Source of the DNA: Terriglobia bacterium
GTDB lineage: Bacteria > Acidobacteriota > Polarisedimenticolia > Polarisedimenticolales > JAIQFR01
Length of the DNA stretch: 33,447 bases
Assembly: GCA_020073205.1 (NCBI GenBank)
Contig: JAIQFR010000043.1
Span: 1 to 33,447 of the forward strand
Direction of reading: 5' to 3'
Under the pieces are notes generated by a model. That model was not told the DNA's origin. It searched no databases and was given only the letters and a program-made list of their open reading frames with translations. Both the position numbers and the translations under genes were made by a program. Shown one piece after another: positions 7,434-14,256 of the stretch; position 1 is the first letter of the stretch, and each line of letters starts with the position of its first letter.

Positions 7434-7453
7434 TGTTGAGTTGACAGTCAACA
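7434..7453. promoter_or_regulatory. Operator TGTTGA-N8-TCAACA, site 2
   Basis: It has the same 6-8-6 dyad as 6297-6316 with a different spacer sequence. It contains a consensus -35 hexamer TTGACA (7441-7446). I see no good -10 box 16-18 bp further on. The position, 100 bp before the gene at 7555, suggests that the XRE protein also controls that gene. Confidence 0.7.
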
Positions 7454-7554
7454 CCAAATGTCCGACGTCGATTCGTGCTCCGCCGGATTCCTGCTTCCAG
7501 GGCTTCAGGAGGAAACGCGCAATCCGAACGATTAATTCGCAGAAGGAGAAGACC

Positions 7555-7722
7555 ATGCCTTATCGACGCAAGAAGGGTTCCGACACTTGGCACTGGTGCA
7601 AGAACTGCTCGAACTGGCCGACGACTCCGGGCACGTACGAAGAGCAGTACACGAAGCCAACCACAGGCGAGTTGGACAACGAGTGCAAGGCGAAGGAGCA
7701 GGCCGGGACCTGCCAGAAGTAA
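7555..7722 (+). CDS. Small Cys/Trp-rich protein
   Basis: A 55-residue protein starting at ATG 7555 after AGAAGGAGA. It reads MPYRRKKGSDTWHWCKNCSNWP and has further cysteines near the C-terminus (NECKAKEQ and GTCQK), which gives a possible four-Cys zinc site. Its role is unknown; related short proteins are common in environmental genomes, to my recollection often near DUF2188 genes as here. It lies behind operator site 2 and a stem-loop follows it, so it may be part of the XRE/ImmA-controlled unit. Confidence 0.7.
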   Translation: MPYRRKKGSDTWHWCKNCSNWPTTPGTYEEQYTKPTTGELDNECKAKEQAGTCQK

Positions 7723-7747
7723 GGGAAGCTCGGGGCTGAAGATCGCT

Positions 7748-7778
7748 GGGTGCCCGGACGGTCATTGTCCGGGCACCC
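7748..7778 (+). terminator. Perfect 12-bp stem-loop between small genes
   Basis: GGGTGCCCGGAC (7748-7759) pairs perfectly with 7767-7778 around a 7-base loop. Only a weak T-run follows (CATTTC). It may be a partial terminator or an RNA-stabilising hairpin that sets the relative levels of the genes at 7555 and 7804. Confidence 0.6.
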
Positions 7779-7803
7779 CATTTCAGAGAATGGAGGTTCA
7801 AAG

Positions 7804-8037
7804 GTGAGCGAAAAGGATCGTCACGTCGTACCCCAGGATGATCGTTGGGCCGTGAAGAAGCCCGGTGCTGACCGCGCGAGCTCTGTCCACGAGACCCAAC
7901 GTGAAGCGATCGACCAGGCCCGCCAGACGGCGCACACTACTGGTGGCGAGGTCGTGATCCATGGGCGAGATGGCAAGATCCGCGACAAGGATTCCTACGG
8001 TCCGGATCCGAACCCGCCCAAAGACACGAAGCACTGA
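7804..8037 (+). CDS. DUF2188 protein
   Basis: A 77-residue protein from GTG 7804, which follows GGAGG. It matches the DUF2188 pattern from end to end: RHVVP near the start, WAVKKPGADRAS, EAIDQAR, and GGEVVIHGRDGKIRDKDSYG with a closing DPNPP. The family is a small beta-rich single domain of unknown function, widespread and often plasmid-borne. It is followed directly by a strong stem-loop at 8043. Confidence 0.88.
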   Translation: MSEKDRHVVPQDDRWAVKKPGADRASSVHETQREAIDQARQTAHTTGGEVVIHGRDGKIRDKDSYGPDPNPPKDTKH

Positions 8038-8042
8038 CACGC

Positions 8043-8082
8043 GAGAGCCCTGGGACCAGACGTTCCAGGGCTCTCCGCTTTT
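8043..8082 (+). terminator. Intrinsic terminator after DUF2188 gene
   Basis: An 11-bp perfect stem (GAGAGCCCTGG, 8043-8053, with 8065-8075) and 11-base loop, followed by CGCTTTTC. It starts six bases after the stop codon. Confidence 0.8.
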
Positions 8083-8136
8083 CTGCCTGCCACTAACTGA
8101 AAGGCCGGAACGACGCATCGCTGCCCCCAAAGCAAA

Positions 8137-8161
8137 AGCACCGCTGAAAACCAGTGGTGCT
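8137..8161 (-). terminator. Terminator facing ssb
   Basis: AGCACCGCTG (8137-8146) pairs with 8152-8161 with one mismatch. On the minus strand the stem is followed by TTTTGCTTT, so it ends ssb transcription; the plus-strand side is also T-rich, so it may work both ways between the convergent genes. Confidence 0.65.
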
Positions 8162-8200
8162 CTTCGTTTCCCTCCTTTTCTTAACCCGTTATCGGGGCTG

Positions 8201-8620
8201 CTAGAACGGGATGTCGTCCTCTGGGACTGCCGGTTCCTCCGGTGCCGGGGGCTCCTCAGCTCGCGGCGCTTCGGCTGCGGGCTGTTCTTTCTTCCCGAGG
8301 AGCTGGACCTGGCGCGCCACGACTTCGGTCGTGTAGCGCTTGACCCCTTCGCGGTCGGTCCACTCGCGCGTTTGGAGCGGTCCTTCGACCAGGACGAGCG
8401 CGCCCTTCTTCGCGTAGGAACCGAGGAACTCCGCTTGCTGCCCGAAGGCGACAACGCGGTGCCACTCAGCATGCGACGTGCGCTCGCCGGAATCCGGGTC
8501 CTTCCTTCGGCTCGTGGTTGCCATCCGGAAACCTGCGACGGTCGTTCCCTTCGACGTCGTTCGCACCTCGGGATCGTGTCCAAGGTGGCCAAGCAACGTG
8601 ACGCGGTTGAGAGACGGCAT
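8201..8620 (-). CDS. ssb: Single-stranded DNA-binding protein
   Basis: The 139-residue protein begins MPSLNRVTLLGHLGHDPEVR and has the single OB fold typical of bacterial SSB, followed by a Pro/Ala/Glu-rich linker and the acidic protein-docking tip DDIPF. ATG 8620 sits six bases after AAAGGAG, which decides against an in-frame start nine codons upstream. It binds single strands during plasmid replication or transfer and recruits partner enzymes through its tip. A primase and a zinc-ribbon gene lie upstream on the same strand, suggesting a replication module. Confidence 0.95.
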   Translation of the reverse strand: MPSLNRVTLLGHLGHDPEVRTTSKGTTVAGFRMATTSRRKDPDSGERTSHAEWHRVVAFGQQAEFLGSYAKKGALVLVEGPLQTREWTDREGVKRYTTEVVARQVQLLGKKEQPAAEAPRAEEPPAPEEPAVPEDDIPF

Positions 8621-8770
8621 GGATTTCTCCTTTCGTTCTGAACTCATTTGGTTTTGTGGTTAGGGATTAGGCCCAGCCTGATGGCTGGAATGGTGTCTGC
8701 GAGGCTTTTCTACCCGGGAAACCCCACTCAATCGCGAGGCCGGTAGTCTCCGACCGTTGCCCTTAAGGGC

Positions 8771-8974
8771 TCAACGAGGCTCTTGATGCACTTGCCGACG
8801 CCGGCGATTGCTTCGTCCCTCGCGGACCTCTCGCGCTTCGCCATTCACGTCGCGCTCGAACGGGTCACTGTCGCACTCATCGCACCACCATCCGGAGTCC
8901 GCAGGGCCTATGCGGCCGACCCAGCGCAGGAACCGCCGACAGTCTGGATTCGGACAGACCGGGATGGCTCTCAT
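8771..8974 (-). CDS. Small zinc-ribbon protein coupled to primase
   Basis: A 67-residue protein with two cysteine pairs (CPNPDC at residues 7-12 and CDEC at 31-34) that would form a zinc ribbon, followed by a charged Arg/Glu tail. Its ATG overlaps the primase stop (ATGA), so it is translated together with the primase. A role as a DNA- or primase-binding accessory is plausible but unproven. Confidence 0.75.
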   Translation of the reverse strand: MRAIPVCPNPDCRRFLRWVGRIGPADSGWWCDECDSDPFERDVNGEAREVREGRSNRRRRQVHQEPR

Positions 8975-9981
8975 CGTTCGTCTCCAAGGATCGTCCGAAT
9001 CCTTTCGGCCGAAAGCGTATCAGGCTGCTCGCCGTCCTCGAGGTGGATCTCACGCAGGTACATGCGGCGGCGCAGGCGACCGTAGAACTCACGCAGGCAC
9101 TTCACGCCGGCGGCGTCGCCGTCGAACATGAGCGCGAGCCGATCCGTGTGCGCGACCAGGAGGCGTTCCTGTTCGTCTGACAACGTGGATCCCATGAGCG
9201 CAACCACGCTCGGGAACCCCGCTTGGTGCACCCGCATCGCGCCGAAGAATCCCTCCACCACTATCAGACCACGGGCTCCGTGGGCATCGTGGGCTTTCGC
9301 GCGGTTCAGGTTGAACAGAACGTGGGCCTTCTTGAACCCATCCGGCAGTCGATACTTCCCCTTCTCCTCAGCCATCGCCTCGTCCACCGCGCGACCGGCG
9401 TAGGCGACGAGCTCGCCCTTTTCGTTGTGGATCGGAATGGCGATGCGGCGCTGCATGAGCCCGCGCGTGCAGAAGCCGATCCCGAAGTGGACAACCGTCT
9501 CTGGCGTGAGCCCGCGCTCTTTCAGGTACGGATGCTTTGCGTCGAGATTCCGGAGCGGACGCTCGAGCGGCGGGTTGACGACTTCGACCTGGCGCTCGAC
9601 GTGGGCAGCGGCCGGGATGGAATCAGGCGCCGGTTTTTCGCTAACCTTAGCGGATTTCTTAGGCTGCTTCGTCCTGTCGAATGTGAGCTTGAACCACTCG
9701 GCGAGTTTCTCGCCGGCTTCGCGGATCGAGCAGTTCTCGACCTTCATGACCAGATCGAGGACGTTGCCGCCGCCCTTGCAGACCGAGAAGCAGTTCCAGA
9801 TGTTCTTCTCGCAATCGACGTGGAAGCTCGCCTTGCCCGTGCCGTGATGGATCGGACAGGGGCCCACGAGCTTGCCGGGCTTGGCCTCCTTGAGTCCCTC
9901 GAGGAAGCCGTAGTGCGCGAGAAGATCGCGGATCGAAACCTCGTGCTTGATCGTCGCGAAATCGAGCCACTGGCCCGCCAT
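8971..9981 (-). CDS. DnaG-type primase, short plasmid form
   Basis: The 336-residue protein has a CHC2 zinc finger at its N-terminus (CPIHHGTGKASFHV then NCFSVCKGGGNVLDLV, roughly residues 42-78), a middle region with the DnaG-like PYLKERGLTPETVVHFGIGF and RIAIPIHNEKGELVAYAGR segments, and a TOPRIM domain (GLIVVEGFFGAMRV with the catalytic Glu, then LMFDGDAAG). Bacterial DnaG is close to 600 residues; this one lacks the C-terminal helicase-docking domain. It probably primes plasmid DNA synthesis. The start region faces a 400-bp gap that contains the structured element at 10089-10243. Confidence 0.9.
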   Translation of the reverse strand: MAGQWLDFATIKHEVSIRDLLAHYGFLEGLKEAKPGKLVGPCPIHHGTGKASFHVDCEKNIWNCFSVCKGGGNVLDLVMKVENCSIREAGEKLAEWFKLTFDRTKQPKKSAKVSEKPAPDSIPAAAHVERQVEVVNPPLERPLRNLDAKHPYLKERGLTPETVVHFGIGFCTRGLMQRRIAIPIHNEKGELVAYAGRAVDEAMAEEKGKYRLPDGFKKAHVLFNLNRAKAHDAHGARGLIVVEGFFGAMRVHQAGFPSVVALMGSTLSDEQERLLVAHTDRLALMFDGDAAGVKCLREFYGRLRRRMYLREIHLEDGEQPDTLSAERIRTILGDER

Positions 9982-10054
9982 GGAGACACCCCCTTTCTGT
10001 GGGTAAGCTACTGATTTAAGGAACGTTACCCTGAGCTTACCGAGAGGGCGAGGC

Positions 10055-10084
10055 TTGTCAATAGTGCCTCCGACTCGATAGGAT
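10055..10084 (+). promoter_or_regulatory. Promoter of the candidate structured RNA
   Basis: TTGTCA (10055-10060) and TAGGAT (10079-10084) are spaced 18 bp apart, matching the sigma-70 boxes at 5 of 6 and 4 of 6 positions. The expected transcript start (about 10090-10092) coincides with the first base pairs of the closing stem of the RNA structure. Confidence 0.5.
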
Positions 10085-10088
10085 GAAG

Positions 10089-10243
10089 GAGTCGGCGAGG
10101 GCCCTTTCTAAGACTTAGGTTCCACGCCCACGGGAACATGGCCGAGCAGGGGAAGTCCGCCAAGGATGGGATCTTGGCCCCCCTGCCGAACCGCTCACCC
10201 CATCAGACGGTTCGCGAGAGGGCCCTTCTCGCCGGCTCGTTTT
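10089..10243 (+). ncRNA. Candidate structured RNA with kissing loops
   Basis: By eye, about 155 nt fold as follows. P1 is a closing stem of two 10-bp blocks (10089-10098 with 10229-10238, and 10099-10108 with 10216-10225) separated by a 3-base bulge. P2 is 10119-10123 with 10133-10137. P3 is 10146-10152 with 10180-10186, topped by 10159-10164 with 10173-10178. P4 is 10187-10193 with 10208-10214. The P3 loop GAUGGG (10165-10170) is exactly complementary to CCCAUC in the P4 loop (10199-10204). P3 and P4 abut and could stack. TTTT (10240-10243) follows the last paired base. No open reading frame explains the region. It sits between the divergent primase and partition operons, so a primosome/single-strand origin acting as folded DNA is an alternative. 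Confidence 0.6.
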
Positions 10244-10283
10244 GAACCTTTCACCCCAAGGTCTTGGGGCACGGGTGGTCATC

Positions 10284-10312
10284 TATACAAAATTTTGATT
10301 TCTCGGTATGCT
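10284..10312 (+). promoter_or_regulatory. Possible promoter of the phd-parA-parB operon
   Basis: TATACA (10284-10289) and TATGCT (10307-10312) are 17 bp apart, each matching four of six consensus positions. An inverted repeat CTGACC/GGTCAG (10311-10327) overlaps the -10 box and would be a natural repressor site. A CCCCAAG/CTTGGGG dyad (10254-10269) lies upstream. Confidence 0.4.
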
Positions 10313-10340
10313 GACCACACCGGTCAGTAAGGCCGGATGA

Positions 10341-10359
10341 GTGTACGCAGTGCGTACAC
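10341..10359. promoter_or_regulatory. 19-bp palindrome before the partition operon
   Basis: GTGTACGCA and TGCGTACAC are perfect 9-bp arms around one central base. It lies just upstream of the ribosome binding site of the Phd-like gene and downstream of the likely promoter. It is probably an operator for the Phd-like protein (YefM/Phd sites often contain GTAC cores) or the centromere-like site for ParB. Confidence 0.7.
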
Positions 10360-10384
10360 GGCGAAGGAGACCACGATTCGAACT

Positions 10385-10642
10385 ATGCTCAAAGCCATCC
10401 CAGCACAGGACTTCCGGATCAGGCTCGGTGAGTACCTAGACCGCTGCGACCTGTCCGGTGATTCTTTCGTCGTGACCCGCGGCGATCGCGCCAAAGCCGT
10501 AGTCCTCGGGGCGACGCAATACCTCGAACTCATGGAGCGACTAGAGGCCCTGGAGGCAGGTCAACCCGTCCCGCCCCGGAGTGCTGAGGCCTCCGGAGAG
10601 AAGGTCCTGACCAAAGAAAAACTGAAAACCATGGTGCGATGA
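10385..10642 (+). CDS. Phd/YefM-like antitoxin-type DNA-binding protein, solo
   Basis: The 85-residue protein reads MLKAIPAQDFRIRLGEYLDRC and continues with SFVVTRGDRAKAVVLGATQYLELMERLE, the Phd/YefM pattern of an N-terminal dimer/DNA-binding domain ending in Y-L-E-L. Its C-terminal, normally toxin-binding, part is short. No toxin gene follows: parA starts instead, overlapping its stop by four bases. It is therefore likely to serve as the transcriptional regulator of the partition operon. ATG 10385 lies 15 bases from AAGGAGA, a long spacing; an in-frame ATG at 10337 would read through the palindrome and is less likely. Confidence 0.82.
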   Translation: MLKAIPAQDFRIRLGEYLDRCDLSGDSFVVTRGDRAKAVVLGATQYLELMERLEALEAGQPVPPRSAEASGEKVLTKEKLKTMVR

Positions 10643-11394
10643 AAGTCCTCTCGATCACCAACCTCAAGGGCGGCGTCGCGAAGACGACCATCGCCTACAA
10701 CCTCGCCGGTGTCCTCGCCGAACGAGGGAAGCGTGTGCTCCTGATCGACATGGACTACCAGGCCAACCTCACGACCCTCTTCGAGGGCGAGGAACCCCGC
10801 TTCGAGACCGGTGCCAACATTGCGAAGGTCCTGCTTGAGTCCCTTCCCCTGTCCCAGGCCATCTACGAGAGCGGGATCCCAAATGTTTGGCTCGTGCCGG
10901 CGGACATCGACTTGTCCCTCCTCGACGCTCGCTACCAAAGCGACCTCAATGCCCACTTCCTGCTCGCGGAACTCCTCGAGATCGAGCGTGAGCGGTTCGA
11001 CTACGTTCTGATCGACTGCCCACCGCACCTGTTCTTGGGAACGCGCATGGCCCTGGTCGCCTCGGACGGCTACCTCGTGCCCGTGGCCGCCGACCGCTTC
11101 TCCTTGCGGGCTGCAATGCACGTCCTGCAGGTCGCCGAGAACATTCGGAAGCGCGCGAACCGTGATCTTCAACTCCTCGGGATCGTCATGACGCGCGTGA
11201 TGCGACGTCGGGTTTCGGACCAGTACCTAGAGATCTTCCGAGAGCACTTCAACTCCAAGCTGCTTACCACGCAGATCAAGGAGCGTACCGTCATCCAAGA
11301 GGCAGCCACCCACGGCAGCCCTATCTCCGTGTTCGAGCCGAAAGGCGAGGCAGCGGAAATGTTCCGGTCGCTCGCTAACGAGATTCACCTATGA
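10639..11394 (+). CDS. parA: ParA partition ATPase
   Basis: A 251-residue Walker-type ParA with the deviant Walker A motif KGGVAKTT (residues 10-17), LLIDMDYQAN (Walker A' region), YVLIDCPPHL (Walker B) and a C-terminal dimer region. It lacks an N-terminal helix-turn-helix, so it is a type Ib-size ParA that would not regulate the operon by itself; the Phd-like protein upstream may do so. It starts within the stop of the phd gene and its own stop overlaps parB (ATGA both times). Confidence 0.96.
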   Translation: MKVLSITNLKGGVAKTTIAYNLAGVLAERGKRVLLIDMDYQANLTTLFEGEEPRFETGANIAKVLLESLPLSQAIYESGIPNVWLVPADIDLSLLDARYQSDLNAHFLLAELLEIERERFDYVLIDCPPHLFLGTRMALVASDGYLVPVAADRFSLRAAMHVLQVAENIRKRANRDLQLLGIVMTRVMRRRVSDQYLEIFREHFNSKLLTTQIKERTVIQEAATHGSPISVFEPKGEAAEMFRSLANEIHL

Positions 11395-12362
11395 GCAAGA
11401 AGGACCTCAAAGCCGCGATGACTCGGACAGCCGCCCTTGCGGCCCGTTCGAGCGCCGCCCACACGGGCGCGCTTGAGCAGGTGCTTGGCGGCGCTGCCGC
11501 AGACGCGCCGATGCCAGCCAAGATCCTGCCCGGCGCACGGCTCATCCCACTGGATGAAATTGAACCGGACCCGCAGCAGCCGCGGCAGACGATGGACAAG
11601 GCGGCCCTTGCTGACCTTGCCGCCTCTATCCGCGAGAACGGAGTCCTGCAGCCGATCACCGTGCGGTGGATCGCGGAGCACAAGGTCTACCGCATCATCA
11701 CCGGGCATCGCCGTGTCACGGCGGCTCGTCTCGCGAAAATCGGGACCGTTCCGGCCATCGTGCAACCCGAGTCCTTCGACCAGCGGAAGACCTTACTGCA
11801 CCAGCTCGTCGAGAACATTCAGCGCGAGGGCATTCCTCCGATCGAGGAGGCCCGAGCACTCCAAGCCTTCACCGAAAGCCAGGGCATCTCACAGCGCGAG
11901 GCTGCGAAGCGCCTCGGTAAGCAGGTTGTCTACGTCAACGAGCTCCTCACCATTCTCAAGATTGAGCCGAAGCTTCTCGTGAAAGCTTCCACGTTACCCA
12001 AGCGAGCGCTCGTCGAGATCGGCCGCGGGAAGGACCAGGCCGAACAGGAGCGGCTCCTCAAGGCGGCTCTCTCCTCCAGCACCCCGCACGCCGAACTCAA
12101 GCGCGAGAAAGCGAAGGCCAAGGAGAGCGCAGCCCCGCACTGCCGGAAGCACTACGACGTCCCCGAATCGTCCGCGACCGTCACGGTCACGTTCGACCGC
12201 GACAGCGAAGAGGTCTCCTCCGAAGACGTCATCGAGGCCCTCACGAAGGTCGTGCAGCGCCTTGCGGCCGAGGGAATAAGTGTCACCACGAAACCCCGCA
12301 CGCGGGGTCCGCAGGCGGTCGCTCCGAGGGCTCGGAGAGCCCCGTCGCCGGAGTCTCCATGA
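11391..12362 (+). CDS. parB: ParB partition protein
   Basis: The 323-residue protein has the ParB/Spo0J N-terminal CTPase domain (LIPLDEIEPDPQQPRQ, then SIRENGVLQPITVR, the GHRRVTAARLA motif and the ENIQREGIPPIEEA box), followed by a helix-turn-helix (ISQREAAKRLGKQVVYVNELL) and a basic C-terminal tail. It would bind parS and load with ParA to segregate the plasmid. Its own parS is not obvious: the 19-bp palindrome at 10341 is the best candidate. Its 3' end runs into the iteron array. Confidence 0.96.
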   Translation: MSKKDLKAAMTRTAALAARSSAAHTGALEQVLGGAAADAPMPAKILPGARLIPLDEIEPDPQQPRQTMDKAALADLAASIRENGVLQPITVRWIAEHKVYRIITGHRRVTAARLAKIGTVPAIVQPESFDQRKTLLHQLVENIQREGIPPIEEARALQAFTESQGISQREAAKRLGKQVVYVNELLTILKIEPKLLVKASTLPKRALVEIGRGKDQAEQERLLKAALSSSTPHAELKREKAKAKESAAPHCRKHYDVPESSATVTVTFDRDSEEVSSEDVIEALTKVVQRLAAEGISVTTKPRTRGPQAVAPRARRAPSPESP

Positions 12363-12386
12363 ACCCCGTCCGGCAGGCCCCAAACG

Positions 12387-12499
12387 TTGACCCTTCGGGC
12401 ACCAGAACCTTGACCCTTCAGACACCAAACGTTGACCCTTCGGGCACCAGAACCTTGACCCTTCAGACACCAAACGTTGACCCTTCGGGCACCAGAACG
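12387..12499 (+). repeat. Five iterons, 22/23-bp spacing
   Basis: The core TTGACCCTTC starts at 12387, 12410, 12432, 12455 and 12477, giving spacings of 23, 22, 23 and 22 bp. Two versions alternate: one continues GGGCACCAGAAC, the other AGACACCAAACG. Spacing near two helical turns places all cores on the same face of the helix, as expected for initiator-binding iterons. They lie directly between parB and the initiator gene. Confidence 0.9.
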
Positions 12500-12590
12500 G
12501 CCATAAAACCCTTTATCAACGCCACTTTCTGGAACCGCTAATGTCTTTCTAAGACCTTCTTCTAACTAATTTCTAAACACACAGGGGTGT
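12387..12590. other. Probable vegetative replication origin (oriV)
   Basis: The iteron array is followed by about 85 bp that is markedly AT-rich for this plasmid (12500-12585), suitable as an unwinding element. It contains TTATCAACG (12513-12521), which matches the DnaA box TTATCCACA at seven of nine positions. The initiator gene begins at the far end. Layout (iterons, AT-rich stretch, DnaA-like box, rep) is that of an iteron-controlled theta plasmid. Confidence 0.8.
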
Positions 12591-12601
12591 GCCCCAAACC
12601 C

Positions 12602-14194
12602 ATGAACCAAGAAGCCGAAACCAAAGCCACCAGCGAGGAGTTCCAGAAGAAGCTCCTACGGTTTCCCCTTCCTCTAGGCAGGGAACCTATCGACCTGGCC
12701 GAGTGGCCGGTGGTTACGCTGGCGCACGTCCCAATCAGGGACCGGCTGGTGATCGAGAACGTGCTCGGAGCCGATGCTGACGGCTCAGGGATTCCTCAAG
12801 GGTGGGAACTTGCGCTCCGCAATCTCGCCGTGGGGGCACCCATCGCCGGCGACCAAGACATCTACGTTGCCATCATGGCCTTCCTGCATGAGACTGACTT
12901 CAACGTCAACGAGCGAGTGCTTCGCATCACCCGTGCGGACATCTGCCGTGTCCTGGACTGGCAACCGAACTTGAAGCGCTACCTCCGGATCCAGGATGCG
13001 CTATCGCGGTTCAGGAACGTCACCTATAAGGGCCGGAACATTTTCAAGGACCCCGAGACCGGGCAGCGGTACGGATACATCGAATTCGGTTTCATCGATT
13101 CCTTCGGCTTTTCAGACCGCCCCCCGAAACGAAAGAAGGGGGCGCGACAGCCAGAGCTGCCGCTGTCGTACGTTCGCATCGCGGACGAGTTCCTGATCCT
13201 CTGTCGGCACGCGAACCTCAAGCTGATCGATCTGGACTTTTACCGGTCGCTTTCGCGGCCTGAGACGCGGTGGCTGTATCGGTTCCTCGACAAGAACCTC
13301 TACAAGCGAACCGAGTATCGAATCGGGCTATGGAAGCTCCGCCGGAAGCAGGGGCTCCTCGCGAACCGCGACCCGAAGTACATCAAGCGCGACCACGAAC
13401 CGAGGCTCGAGGAGCTGAAGGGAAAGGGCTTTCTCCGCGACTGGCGCTTCGAGAAGTCCAGCGACCCCGAGGACCGCTGGCAGTTGTGGGTCGCGAAGGA
13501 CCCGGCGTTTGGCCTCAGGAGGCTCGCCAGGCGCTCGTATGGTCCAACACCCCAAGGAGCCCCAAAACGTGCAGCAGGCGAACGTATAGGGCCGCCTGAG
13601 GGCCATCAGGAAGCGGGCGCCCCCGAAGCGGATCTTGTCGCCTACTTCGAGTCCACGTTTCATGGGGTGGCTGGTGTCCCGGCGTCCAAGAGCGAGCTCG
13701 GGAAAGCGGCCGACCTCCTGCGGCGCTGCGACGGTGATGTTGCCCGGGCGCGCTTCTGCATTGACTGGACCCGCAAGGAGGCGGAACGGACCAACTTCCT
13801 CATTCAGAACTTCGGGGGTCTTTTGAGCAACAACTACCCCGAACGAGCGCTCTCCGACGTCAAGCGCTGCGAGCAAGGGCGGGCCGACGCCGCAGCAGAG
13901 GAGCGGGTCCGGCTGATCCACGCCCGCTACCAGAACTGGAAGAACGCTGAGATCGAGGCGCGCTGGAACGCGCTCTCACCCGAGGACCAGGAGCGACGTG
14001 TCGGCATCGCCACCGCAGAACTTCGCAAGAGCCAGGGCGACCGCCTGTCCTACTGGCAGAAGGACGCAGTGGCGCGACACGCGCACCACTCGGCGAAGCT
14101 GCAACTCGCCGAGGGGCTGTGTTCCTTCGAAGACTGGCGGGCGAAGAACCTCGACCAGGACGACGTGGGGGCCTCTACCGAGGCCCCACAGTAG
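12602..14194 (+). CDS. Plasmid replication initiator protein (RepA/RPA-like)
   Basis: This protein of about 530 residues resembles the replication initiator protein A family in its N-terminal half: WELALRNLAVGAPIAGDQDIYVAIM-type winged-helix start, then ITRADICRVLDW, and a second winged-helix region around LSRPETRWLYRFLDKNLYKR. The C-terminal third (about 200 residues) is helical and charged, with LIQNFGGLLSNNY, and I do not recognise it; it may bind host factors. ATG 12602 follows AGGGG at 12 bases; a GTG at 12587 is in frame but lies within that Shine-Dalgarno-like stretch. Position beside five iterons supports the assignment. A hairpin straddles the stop codon (14166-14189). Confidence 0.85.
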   Translation: MNQEAETKATSEEFQKKLLRFPLPLGREPIDLAEWPVVTLAHVPIRDRLVIENVLGADADGSGIPQGWELALRNLAVGAPIAGDQDIYVAIMAFLHETDFNVNERVLRITRADICRVLDWQPNLKRYLRIQDALSRFRNVTYKGRNIFKDPETGQRYGYIEFGFIDSFGFSDRPPKRKKGARQPELPLSYVRIADEFLILCRHANLKLIDLDFYRSLSRPETRWLYRFLDKNLYKRTEYRIGLWKLRRKQGLLANRDPKYIKRDHEPRLEELKGKGFLRDWRFEKSSDPEDRWQLWVAKDPAFGLRRLARRSYGPTPQGAPKRAAGERIGPPEGHQEAGAPEADLVAYFESTFHGVAGVPASKSELGKAADLLRRCDGDVARARFCIDWTRKEAERTNFLIQNFGGLLSNNYPERALSDVKRCEQGRADAAAEERVRLIHARYQNWKNAEIEARWNALSPEDQERRVGIATAELRKSQGDRLSYWQKDAVARHAHHSAKLQLAEGLCSFEDWRAKNLDQDDVGASTEAPQ

Positions 14195-14196
14195 GG

Positions 14197-14218
14197 CCTA
14201 CACTAGAACTAATGTAGG
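14197..14218. promoter_or_regulatory. Palindrome after rep
   Basis: CCTACACTAG and CTAATGTAGG form 10-bp arms (one mismatch) around AA, directly after the rep stop. It is either a protein-binding site or a terminator stem without a T-run. A second stem of 8 bp (14221-14228 with 14240-14247) follows. Confidence 0.55.
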
Positions 14219-14256
14219 GTCTGCCGTTCGCATAGACGCAACGGCAGCAACTACTT

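Noticed and set aside
8673-8688. CCAGCC-TGAT-GGCTGG hairpin as terminator of the primase unit
   Set aside because: Six base pairs and no T-run on the minus strand; too weak to call.
10146-10165. GGGGAAGUCCGCC in the candidate RNA as an RNase P conserved-region match
   Set aside because: The resemblance to the RNase P CR-I string is partial, and the element is far too short and lacks the other conserved RNase P regions.
12387-12499. Short regular repeats as a CRISPR array
   Set aside because: There are no unique spacers: the sequences between cores themselves repeat in two alternating versions, and no cas genes are present.
12359-12541. 60-codon frame whose ATG overlaps the parB stop and which repeats every 15 codons
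   Set aside because: It is the translation of the iteron array. The 45-bp double repeat keeps the frame open by chance; the product is a simple repeat and the DNA has a better explanation as origin.
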